This document shows positions 26,615-34,242 of a stretch of DNA of 64,000 nucleotides, piece by piece. The notes below the pieces were generated by a model that was given only the letters and a program-made list of their open reading frames with translations, was not told the origin of the DNA and did not search any database. A program made the position numbers and the translations under genes. The stretch is taken from contig NZ_SNXB01000009.1 of the NCBI RefSeq assembly GCF_004362055.1, positions 1 through 64,000 on the forward strand. The letters run 5' to 3'. Numbering within the stretch: the stretch's first letter is position 1; each line of letters opens with the position of its first letter. The stretch is from Flavobacterium sp. 245. Its GTDB lineage: Bacteria > Bacteroidota > Bacteroidia > Flavobacteriales > Flavobacteriaceae.

Positions 26615-26663
26615 AAAAAAATAATATAAAATTGTACTTTTGCGGACTGAAAATCTGAAAAAT

Positions 26664-27482
26664 ATGATTATCCAAAAAACTAGAGAGGAAATCGAGTTAA
26701 TGCGCGAAAGTGCTTTGATCGTATCTAAAACATTAGGAATGATTGCTTCTGAAATTAAAGAAGGAGTTACAACATTATATCTTGACAAATTAGCTGAGGA
26801 ATTTATCCGTGATCACGGTGCTGTTCCAAGTTTTCTTGGCTTGTATGATTTCCCGAATTCACTTTGTATGAGTCCGAATGCTCAGGTTGTACACGGAATT
26901 CCGAATAATACGCCTTTAAAAAGTGGCGATGTTATTTCGGTAGATTGTGGTGCGTTCAAAAATGGATATCATGGTGATCACGCTTACAGTTTTGAAATTG
27001 GCGAAGTTGCTCCAGAAGTTAAAAAACTTTTGAGAGTTACTAAAGAATCATTGTATGTTGGAATCAGAGAATTTAAAGCAGGAAATCGCGTTGAAGATGT
27101 TGGAAATGCGATTCAAAAATATACAGAAGCTCACGGTTACGGAGTTGTTCGTGAATTAGTTGGACACGGAGTTGGACAAAAAATGCACGAAGAACCAGAA
27201 ATGCCAAACTACGGAAAACGCGGACGCGGAAAACTTTTCGTAGAAGGAATGGTTGTGGCTATCGAACCTATGATTAACATGGGAACAAGAAACATCAAAC
27301 AACTTAAAGATGGCTGGACGATTTTGACTGCTGACGGAAAACCAAGTGCACATTTCGAACATGATGTAGCGTTAATTGACGGAAAACCAGAATTATTATC
27401 GACTTTTCAATACATCTACAAAGCTTTAGGAATCGAAAGCAACGAAGAAGACGAATTCAGACAAGTGCCACTTATTTTATAA
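26664..27482 (+). CDS. map: Type I methionine aminopeptidase
   Basis: The protein is 272 residues from the ATG at 26664. An in-frame TTG at 26640 overlaps the -7 box TACTTTTG (26635-26642), so it is rejected as the start. It removes N-terminal methionine from nascent proteins. The metal ligands are seen in order: D in SVDCGAF, D in YHGDHAY, H in LVGHGVG, E in AIEPMIN and E in AHFEHDVA. The stop codon overlaps the first bases of a hairpin repeat. Confidence 0.95.
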   Translation: MIIQKTREEIELMRESALIVSKTLGMIASEIKEGVTTLYLDKLAEEFIRDHGAVPSFLGLYDFPNSLCMSPNAQVVHGIPNNTPLKSGDVISVDCGAFKNGYHGDHAYSFEIGEVAPEVKKLLRVTKESLYVGIREFKAGNRVEDVGNAIQKYTEAHGYGVVRELVGHGVGQKMHEEPEMPNYGKRGRGKLFVEGMVVAIEPMINMGTRNIKQLKDGWTILTADGKPSAHFEHDVALIDGKPELLSTFQYIYKALGIESNEEDEFRQVPLIL

Positions 27483-27515
27483 CACTAATTTCACGAATTA
27501 TCACGGATTAGTGTT
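27481..27515. repeat. CACGAATT-family hairpin, left flank of the GxxExxY gene
   Basis: AACACTAAT (27481-27489) pairs with ATTAGTGTT (27507-27515). The loop carries TTCACGAATTATCACGG. The block 27487-27510 returns in inverted orientation at 27961-27985, on the other side of the GxxExxY gene. Confidence 0.85.
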
Positions 27516-27550
27516 GTGGTAAAAATTACACTAAAACGAAATAAAAAATA

Positions 27551-27925
27551 ATGAGTGAATTGTATTTAAGAGAAGAGTCCTATAAAATTATTGGGATTTG
27601 TATGGAAGTCCATAAAATATTAGGAAAAGGGCATAGTGAAAAAGTTTACGGCGATGCTTTAGAGTATGAATTTCAACGAAACGAAATTCCTTATAATCGA
27701 GAATTAAGGTATAATATCGTTTACAAAGAGATTATATTACCGAGTTACTATTTTGCTGATTTTGTTGTTTTCGATGAAATCATTTTAGAACTCAAGGCAA
27801 TTACAACATTATCAACAAGTGAGATCAAACAAACATTAAATTATTTAGCAGCATCAAAAAACAAACTTGGTTTATTAGTCAATTTTGGAGAAGACAGCCT
27901 TAAATACAAAAGAATAATACTTTAA
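27551..27925 (+). CDS. GxxExxY protein, PD-(D/E)XK nuclease-like
   Basis: The protein is 124 residues. The family name motif is GHSEKVY (about 27-33). A PD-(D/E)XK-like core can be read as ADFVVFDEIILELKAI, with D, E and K in the expected spacing. Members are common in environmental and Bacteroidota genomes; their role is not established. The gene stands alone, with hairpins of one repeat family on both sides, in inverted orientation. That arrangement recalls small nuclease-repeat units and makes a role in repeat spread or maintenance possible, though unproven. Confidence 0.8.
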   Translation: MSELYLREESYKIIGICMEVHKILGKGHSEKVYGDALEYEFQRNEIPYNRELRYNIVYKEIILPSYYFADFVVFDEIILELKAITTLSTSEIKQTLNYLAASKNKLGLLVNFGEDSLKYKRIIL

Positions 27926-27941
27926 CCCAAATCAAAAGTTC

Positions 27942-27989
27942 GTGAAATTTCAGCATAACGTTAATCCGTGTAAATTTGTGAAATTCGTG
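27942..27989. repeat. CACGAATT-family repeat, right flank of the GxxExxY gene
   Basis: 27961-27985 is the inverted counterpart of 27487-27510, with a few substitutions and a one-base shift. GTGAAATT phrases at 27942-27949 and 27979-27986 add further partial copies. Confidence 0.75.
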
Positions 27990-28006
27990 TTCAAATTTAT
28001 TTAACT

Positions 28007-28780
28007 GTGAAAAAACTATTTAAATTAGTACTTAATACAATCCCGCGCCCATTATTAATTCGTTTGAGTTATGTGGCGCGACCAATTTTAGCTTTATCAT
28101 TAAGAGGAAGCAGATTTACTGATCCTATTGACGGAAAAAGTTTTCGATCTTTTCTTCCTTATGGATATGGAAAACAGCGTAATAATGTGCTTTCGCCAAG
28201 TACGCTTTCTTTAGAAAGACATCGTTTGCTTTGGTTGTATTTAAACGATCAGACTGATTTTTTTACAGCGCCGAAAAAAGTACTTCATTTTGCTCCGGAA
28301 CAAGCTTTTTACAAACTTTTTCGCAAACAGAAAAACCTGGATTACACCACAACCGATTTATTTTCGCCTTTGGCAGATGTAAAAGCAGATATCTGTAATT
28401 TACCTTTTAAAGACAACGAATATGATGTGATTTTGTGTAATCACGTTTTAGAGCATATTCCAGATGACACAAAAGCAATGCAGGAATTGTTCCGCGTTTT
28501 AAAACCAGGCGGAATGGCGATTTTGCAAATTCCACAAGATTTAAATCGTGAAGTTACTTTCGCTGATGATTCCATTACTGATCAAAAAGAACGTGCTAAA
28601 ATTTTCGGACAATACGATCACGTTCGTATTTATGGACGCGATTATTTCGACAAATTAAGAAGCATTGGTTTTATTGTAATTGAAGAAGATTATACTAATA
28701 AAATTGCACCAGAATTGGTAGAAAAATATTGTTTGGCAAAAGGAGAAATTATTCCGCTTTGCTTTAAACCGGAAAACTAA
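28007..28780 (+). CDS. Class I SAM-dependent methyltransferase
   Basis: The protein is 257 residues from a GTG start. The methyltransferase core is partly classical: KVLHFAPEQAFYKLF, then the acidic loop YTTTDLF and VILCNHVLEHIPDDTKAMQELFRVLKPGG, the standard motif IV to V region of Methyltransf_11 proteins. Motif I is atypical (HFAPE instead of a glycine-rich loop). The substrate is unknown. The gene is followed by a terminator. Confidence 0.82.
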   Translation: MKKLFKLVLNTIPRPLLIRLSYVARPILALSLRGSRFTDPIDGKSFRSFLPYGYGKQRNNVLSPSTLSLERHRLLWLYLNDQTDFFTAPKKVLHFAPEQAFYKLFRKQKNLDYTTTDLFSPLADVKADICNLPFKDNEYDVILCNHVLEHIPDDTKAMQELFRVLKPGGMAILQIPQDLNREVTFADDSITDQKERAKIFGQYDHVRIYGRDYFDKLRSIGFIVIEEDYTNKIAPELVEKYCLAKGEIIPLCFKPEN

Positions 28781-28811
28781 TTTTTCGCATATAGATAATA
28801 CAAGTTCATTT

Positions 28812-28856
28812 AAAAAGTTTTCAGAATAGCCCTATTTTGAAAACTTTTTAATTTTA
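28812..28856 (+). terminator. Rho-independent terminator after the methyltransferase gene
   Basis: AAAAAGTTTTCA pairs with TGAAAACTTTTT around a 14-nt loop, followed by a T-rich stretch. Confidence 0.75.
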
Positions 28857-28894
28857 TAAGCCCAACCAAAACCATACAAACCAAACCTCAAATC

Positions 28895-31795
28895 TTGGAA
28901 CCTGCAAAACCATTTCAATTTTGTTTTGACATCAGTTTTGAAAAAAATCTGAATGCTTATATTCCAACAGCTTATATAGTTGAGAATACCGCTGAAATTA
29001 AATATCTGGATAAAAAAGCAACTTCCGGCGTACTCGAAAGTTTCGGTCTTACTTTAGAAAATTTAGATTCAAATACAAAAAAAATACTGAACGTCTGCGA
29101 ATCTTTGAAACCTGAATTTATCTTCAAAAAATTCAGTGCCAAAATCAAATCAGCAAAAACGATTATCGATCTTCAAAAAGATTCTAAAATTGAGTTTGCG
29201 ATTCGTCAGCATTTAAAATTTCATTTAAGTTCATTTTATAGTTTAATTGTGCAGGAACAATTTCCGTTGTCAATTAATATTGGACCAGAAAAAGATTTTT
29301 ATCGTTCAAGAGTTGAGGTCAATCCGCTTTATTTTGAACCTCAAATTCAATTTGACAAACATGTTGAAGGGATTACTTATACGCTTTCTTTAAAAGAAAA
29401 CGAGAGGTCCTTTTTACCAATGAATAGCAACGTTGATATTCTTTTAGATGAACCAGGCTGGTTGATTATCAATAAAAAACTAGGTCAGTTAACAGCGCTT
29501 AATGCTAAAAAATTAATGCCTTTTTTGAAGAAAAAATCAATTGAAATTCCATCAAAATTAGTCGATGATTATTTCAAAAGTTTTATTCCGGAAATAGCGA
29601 AAAAAATTGACATTGATGCTACTGGTTTTGAAATCGAGCTTCGCGATAAAATCATTTCGTGCACGATTCAGCCTGTTCATGATTTTTTCAAAAACTGTTA
29701 TTATCTCAATCTTTATTTTGATTATGATGGTTACGCATTCGATGCTTCAAAAACAAAAAAAACACATTCGTTTGTTGATTTTAGTATTGCCAATCAGCCT
29801 AAAATAATCCAATTTAAACGAAGTGCAGACGAGCGTTTATACACAAACAAACTAGTCGAACTTGGCTTATCAGTAATCAAAAATGAATTCTACGCATTGC
29901 ATTCAGAAAGTGAAAATCCGGATCCTTTTGTAAATATTCAATTTGTTATTGATCATAAAGAACAACTGGAAAATCTAGGATTTAATATTGAGAATCTTAA
30001 AGTCGAAAGCAAAGAAATCATCACATCAAATTATACAGTTTCTGCATCAAAAGATACAAACGGAGATTGGTTTGACATCAAAATAATCATTACAATTGGG
30101 AATTATAAAATCAATTTTAGTGAAATTATTCCTAATATAAAAAGTAAAGAAAGGCTTTTTCCTTTGCCAGACGGAAACTATTTTCTGATTCCGCTGGAAT
30201 GGTTCAGTAAATACGGCTCGCTGGCAAAACTGGCAAAAACAGAAAGTGGCACTTTACTTTTACGTAAAAGTAATTTTATCGCTCTGGATGCCATTCCGGA
30301 AATCAAAGACGATGTCACTTACAAAGCCGAATATGTTGCTTCAGATTTATTGAAAGCAACTTTAAGACCCTATCAGGTTGATGGCGTAAAATGGCTTTTA
30401 GGGCATTTTAATTCCAACTTAGGCGCTTGTCTGGCCGATGATATGGGACTTGGAAAGACATTGCAGACTTTGGCAGTTTTGGTTGCCGTTCAGGAACAAT
30501 TAGGTTTCACTACGAAAACTACGAATTTTGATTTGTTTGCAAACGAAACAACAATAGAAAGAGAACCGCTTAAAGCCTTGATTGTTTTGCCTTCTTCTTT
30601 GGTTTTTAACTGGTTTAATGAATCTGGAAAGTTTACTCCACATTTTTCAAAAATGCAATATGTGGGCAATGACAGAAAACAATTAGCGAGCAGATTAGCA
30701 TCAACAGATTTGATTTTCACAAGTTATAGCGTCATTCATCGTGATATTTCAATTTTAGAAAAATATGATTTCCGTTATTTGATTTTGGACGAAAGTCAAT
30801 ACATCAAAAACAAAAATTCCAAGATTTTTAAAGCCATTAATAAAATAAGTACGGCTCATAAAATTGCGTTAAGTGGTACGCCGATTGAAAATTCGTTGGA
30901 CGATTTGTGGTCGCAAATGCAATTTATAAATCCGGATATTTTAGGAACTTATAATTTTTTTGCCGAAAATTTTAAAATTCCGATTGAGAAAAAACAGGAC
31001 GAAAATAGTTTAACGGAATTAAAAAATCTGGTGCAACCTTATATTTTAAGAAGAACCAAAGAACAGGTTTTAAAAGATTTACCCGAATTATCTGAGCAGA
31101 TTTACTATTGCGATATGGATCCTGAACAGGAAAAATTATACGAACAAGAGAAATCAAAAGCTCGCAATTTTTTACTAAAAACAGACGGCTCAAATCCTGA
31201 TAAAATCAGCATTATCAATACGTTGATGAAGTTAAGGCAATTGAGTAATCACCCCAAAATGGTTGATTTGGAATCAGAAATTGATTCCGGAAAATATATT
31301 GCTGTTACCAATTATTTGGAAAATTTGGTCAAAGGAAAACAGAAAGTAATCATTTTCAGCTCGTTTGTTACTAATTTGAGTTTTTACACGGATTGGTGCA
31401 AAGAAAACAAAATACAATATTGCGAAATTACAGGCGAAACTCCCGCAAGTAAAAGAGAACAACAAGTAAAACTGTTTCAGGAAAAAGAAGAACCTTTGCT
31501 GTTTTTTATTTCGCTTAAAGCGGGAGGCGTTGGTTTGAATATTACAAAAGCTTCTTATGTGTTATTTTTAGATCCCTGGTGGAATCCTTTCGCAGAAAAA
31601 CAAGGAGTTGGACGAGCACACCGAATTGGTCAGTTGAATAAAGTAAATGTTATTCGTTTTATTTCCAAAAATACAGTTGAAGAAAAAATAATCAAACTGC
31701 AGGAAAACAAGAAACTGTTGTCTGATTCTCTTTTGGAAGAAAGTTTTGTGAATGACGAAATCGAAACCAATCTGGATTATATTTTGGGTTCGTAA
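28895..31795 (+). CDS. SNF2-family DEAD/DEAH-box helicase
   Basis: The protein is 966 residues from a TTG start; no better ATG exists upstream in frame. The N-terminal half is family-specific. The SNF2 ATPase begins near 495: ADDMGLGKT (K521), DESQ (632-635), SGTPIENSLDDLW, and in the C-terminal lobe FSSFVTNL, KAGGVGLNITKA and VGRAHRIGQ. Such bacterial Swi2/Snf2 proteins translocate on double-stranded DNA and remodel bound proteins, RNA polymerase among them. DESQ replaces the usual DEAQ or DEGQ, a mild variation. No adjacent SWIM-domain partner is seen. Confidence 0.92.
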   Translation: MEPAKPFQFCFDISFEKNLNAYIPTAYIVENTAEIKYLDKKATSGVLESFGLTLENLDSNTKKILNVCESLKPEFIFKKFSAKIKSAKTIIDLQKDSKIEFAIRQHLKFHLSSFYSLIVQEQFPLSINIGPEKDFYRSRVEVNPLYFEPQIQFDKHVEGITYTLSLKENERSFLPMNSNVDILLDEPGWLIINKKLGQLTALNAKKLMPFLKKKSIEIPSKLVDDYFKSFIPEIAKKIDIDATGFEIELRDKIISCTIQPVHDFFKNCYYLNLYFDYDGYAFDASKTKKTHSFVDFSIANQPKIIQFKRSADERLYTNKLVELGLSVIKNEFYALHSESENPDPFVNIQFVIDHKEQLENLGFNIENLKVESKEIITSNYTVSASKDTNGDWFDIKIIITIGNYKINFSEIIPNIKSKERLFPLPDGNYFLIPLEWFSKYGSLAKLAKTESGTLLLRKSNFIALDAIPEIKDDVTYKAEYVASDLLKATLRPYQVDGVKWLLGHFNSNLGACLADDMGLGKTLQTLAVLVAVQEQLGFTTKTTNFDLFANETTIEREPLKALIVLPSSLVFNWFNESGKFTPHFSKMQYVGNDRKQLASRLASTDLIFTSYSVIHRDISILEKYDFRYLILDESQYIKNKNSKIFKAINKISTAHKIALSGTPIENSLDDLWSQMQFINPDILGTYNFFAENFKIPIEKKQDENSLTELKNLVQPYILRRTKEQVLKDLPELSEQIYYCDMDPEQEKLYEQEKSKARNFLLKTDGSNPDKISIINTLMKLRQLSNHPKMVDLESEIDSGKYIAVTNYLENLVKGKQKVIIFSSFVTNLSFYTDWCKENKIQYCEITGETPASKREQQVKLFQEKEEPLLFFISLKAGGVGLNITKASYVLFLDPWWNPFAEKQGVGRAHRIGQLNKVNVIRFISKNTVEEKIIKLQENKKLLSDSLLEESFVNDEIETNLDYILGS

Positions 31796-31877
31796 TAAAT
31801 TGTTTTTAAAACCAATAAATTGGCATCTTCTTACGTTTAATAAAATTCTTATATTTACAATCTTACAACGTAATAAA

Positions 31878-33137
31878 ATGCCAAAATTTTTGCTTCAAAG
31901 CTTTCTTTTTCTTTTGATATTTACTTCGGCGAAAGCCCAGGAAGTTCAAACTGAAGTAGCTCCTCCGTATAATATCAAAACAGCTTCATTTATTCAAAAT
32001 GACAGTAATGTGGCTCCGATTTTTGAATTGGGTTCTGTATTTTCATTTCAATTTGATGATTTATTTGGCAACGAAGCCAATTATTATTTTGAAGTTGTTC
32101 ATTGTGACTACAATTGGATTCAAACTGATATCCCAAAGACAGATTACATTCGCGGTTTTGATAATCAAAGAATTACAGATTACACCAATTCCTTTAATAC
32201 GCTTCAAGGTTATTCACATTATAAACTTTCTTTTCCAAATCAATTTACCACACAATTGCGAATTTCAGGCAATTATATGCTGAAAATCCTGAATGAAGAT
32301 AGAGAAGTTGTTTTTTCAAGAAAATTTGTTCTGTACGAAAATCATTCAACCGTTGCCTGTCTGGTAAAACGAAGCCGCAACCTCAGCAATATTGATTTTA
32401 AACAAAATTTGGAATTTACAATACTTTCTAATGATATTGTTTTTCAGACACCACTTGAAAACATAAAAGTAGTTTTAATGCAAAACGGTGATTTCAATAC
32501 AAGTATTAAAAACATTAAACCTCAATATACAATTGGCAATCAAATGGTTTACAAATACGATAAAGAGACACAGTTTTGGGGCGGGAACGAATTTTTGTAT
32601 TTTGAAAATAAAGACATTCGAGCGGCGAGCAATAATGTCGCAAGAATTGGTACAAATAATGATGTTTATAGCTCTTTTTTATACACTAATCAAGCAAGAG
32701 GCAATCAAATTTACACTTTATATGAAGATGTAAATGGAAATTTTGTAGTTAAAAACATCAACGGTTTCAACCAGGAAATTGAAGCCGATTATGCTTGGGT
32801 TTATTTTAGTCTTTCGGCGCCTGCTTTTCAATTAAATAAAGATATTTATATTGTTGGAATGTTCAATAATTATAGCCTTTCGCCAGAATATAAAATGGAT
32901 TATAACGCAGACAAAGGATTGTTTGAAAAAGCCGTTATGATCAAACAAGGTTTCACCAATTATCAATACAGAGTTGCTGATAAAAAAGGAGTGATTGATT
33001 ACGAAAATGCGGTTGATGGAAATTTTTATCAAACTGAAAATGAATATACCATCTTAGTTTATTATAAAGAAAGTTCTGACCGCTATCAAAGAGTCATTGG
33101 AAAAGGAAACGGAAACTCAATAAACATCGTTAATTAA
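31878..33137 (+). CDS. Type IX secretion system plug protein (DUF5103)
   Basis: The protein is 419 residues from the ATG at 31878; the longer upstream reading frame lacks a signal peptide. The signal peptide is MPKFLLQSFLFLLIFTSAKA. It shows the N-terminal beta-sandwich of the T9SS plug family: FELGSVFSFQFDDL, YYFEVVHCDYNW and NQFTTQLRISGNYMLKIL. The plug closes the periplasmic side of the SprA/Sov outer-membrane channel of the type IX secretion system. This supports a Bacteroidota origin. It is not next to other T9SS genes. Confidence 0.85.
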   Translation: MPKFLLQSFLFLLIFTSAKAQEVQTEVAPPYNIKTASFIQNDSNVAPIFELGSVFSFQFDDLFGNEANYYFEVVHCDYNWIQTDIPKTDYIRGFDNQRITDYTNSFNTLQGYSHYKLSFPNQFTTQLRISGNYMLKILNEDREVVFSRKFVLYENHSTVACLVKRSRNLSNIDFKQNLEFTILSNDIVFQTPLENIKVVLMQNGDFNTSIKNIKPQYTIGNQMVYKYDKETQFWGGNEFLYFENKDIRAASNNVARIGTNNDVYSSFLYTNQARGNQIYTLYEDVNGNFVVKNINGFNQEIEADYAWVYFSLSAPAFQLNKDIYIVGMFNNYSLSPEYKMDYNADKGLFEKAVMIKQGFTNYQYRVADKKGVIDYENAVDGNFYQTENEYTILVYYKESSDRYQRVIGKGNGNSINIVN

Positions 33138-33175
33138 AACAATGTTAAGGTTTTCACTTCAATCATTTTTTTTCG

Positions 33176-33183
33176 TAGATTTG
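33176..33183 (+). promoter_or_regulatory. Candidate -7 box of apaG
   Basis: TAGATTTG is a perfect TAnnTTTG match 33 bp before the apaG ATG. No TTG lies at normal spacing upstream; a T-rich stretch is found there. Confidence 0.45.
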
Positions 33184-33216
33184 TGCCTATAACTCACACA
33201 GATTTACTAGGTTAGT

Positions 33217-33603
33217 ATGGTTTCTCAAATTACACGAGGCATAAAAATATCGGTTTTGACTAGTTTTGAAGGTACTTACTTCAAGAACTACAAGATTCAC
33301 TTTGCTTTTAGTTACGTAGTTACGATTGAAAATCACAGTAAAGATTCGGTTCAGTTAACTTCTCGTCATTGGGAAATTTTTGATTCTTTGAACGACTTAG
33401 ATATTGTTGATGGCGAAGGTGTAATTGGCAAAAAACCGGTTTTAAAACCAGGTGAAAACCACACTTACAGCTCTGGTTGTTTATTATCATCTCCTTATGG
33501 TGCAATGAAAGGTCATTTTAATATGATCAATTTCACTACAACCAAAACATTCAAAGTAATTGTTCCAACTTTTAGAATGTGTGCTCCTTTTGCTTTGAAT
33601 TAA
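33217..33603 (+). CDS. apaG: ApaG domain protein
   Basis: The protein is 128 residues, the standard ApaG length, a fibronectin type III-like fold. The family signature is seen in YVVTIENHSKDSVQLTSRHW, the GVIGKKPVLKPGENHTYSSG segment and GAMKGHFNM. It is linked to cobalt and magnesium sensitivity and Ap4A phenotypes in enterobacteria, with an unresolved mechanism. Its stop codon shares bases with the stop of the convergent phosphoesterase gene (TTAA at 33600-33603). Confidence 0.92.
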   Translation: MVSQITRGIKISVLTSFEGTYFKNYKIHFAFSYVVTIENHSKDSVQLTSRHWEIFDSLNDLDIVDGEGVIGKKPVLKPGENHTYSSGCLLSSPYGAMKGHFNMINFTTTKTFKVIVPTFRMCAPFALN

Positions 33604-34235
33604 GACATCGCAATTTCTATTACTTCTTCATTTGTAATCGCATAAACTTGATCATTTTCTTCGGGAACTAGATAAAAATTGCCTGTAAATTCTCCAAAAG
33701 AAGGGAAAATCAATTGATTTGGTTTTCTAAAAAAACAAGCTAAACTCAAAAATTGCCTTCCTATTCCTTTTAGTTTAATTCCGGGATGAATGTGTCCGCA
33801 AAAATTAAAAAAGTTTTCTCTTTCTGACGGATGATGAGTGAGTAGAAAATCATCTATTATAATTTCAGAATAAATTTCAATCTTCAAATCCGAATAATAT
33901 TTTTTTGAAATAATATCGTGATTACCTTCCACCAAAATAAGGTGTTGTGTTATCGTTTTTGTCCAGTCTGAGAAAAAATCCCATTCGTTATTGATTTTAC
34001 TGTGGAATAAATCTCCTAGAAAAATAATCGTTTCAGCATCGAATAAACCCAAAACTTCATTTAATCTCGCAAAATTTTCCAAGACTGCTTTTTCAGGAAT
34101 TGCCATTCCGTGTTTTCTAAAATGCGCAATCTTTCCTAAATGCAAATCAGAAATCAAGAGTATTTTCTTTTCTTCCCAAAATGCAGTTCCGGATTGATGT
34201 AAAACGAAATTTTGATTCTTTATACTGATTCTCAT
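33600..34235 (-). CDS. pdeM: Ligase-associated metallophosphoesterase (PdeM type)
   Basis: The protein is 211 residues. The calcineurin-like metal motifs are complete: SDLHLGK (D30, H32), LGDLFHSK (D75, H78), GNHD (N105, H106), H134 in THHP and GHIHPG (H148, H150). In the known repair cluster this protein is an endonuclease or phosphodiesterase acting on DNA with the helicase, ligase and exonuclease encoded beside it. It is the last gene of the set, 7 bp after the helicase gene. Confidence 0.92.
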   Translation of the reverse strand: MRISIKNQNFVLHQSGTAFWEEKKILLISDLHLGKIAHFRKHGMAIPEKAVLENFARLNEVLGLFDAETIIFLGDLFHSKINNEWDFFSDWTKTITQHLILVEGNHDIISKKYYSDLKIEIYSEIIIDDFLLTHHPSERENFFNFCGHIHPGIKLKGIGRQFLSLACFFRKPNQLIFPSFGEFTGNFYLVPEENDQVYAITNEEVIEIAMS

Positions 34236-34242
34236 ACCTCGA

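Noticed and set aside
30490..31193. Several minus-strand frames inside the SNF2 gene
   Set aside because: They are shadows of the plus-strand gene, which has complete helicase motifs.
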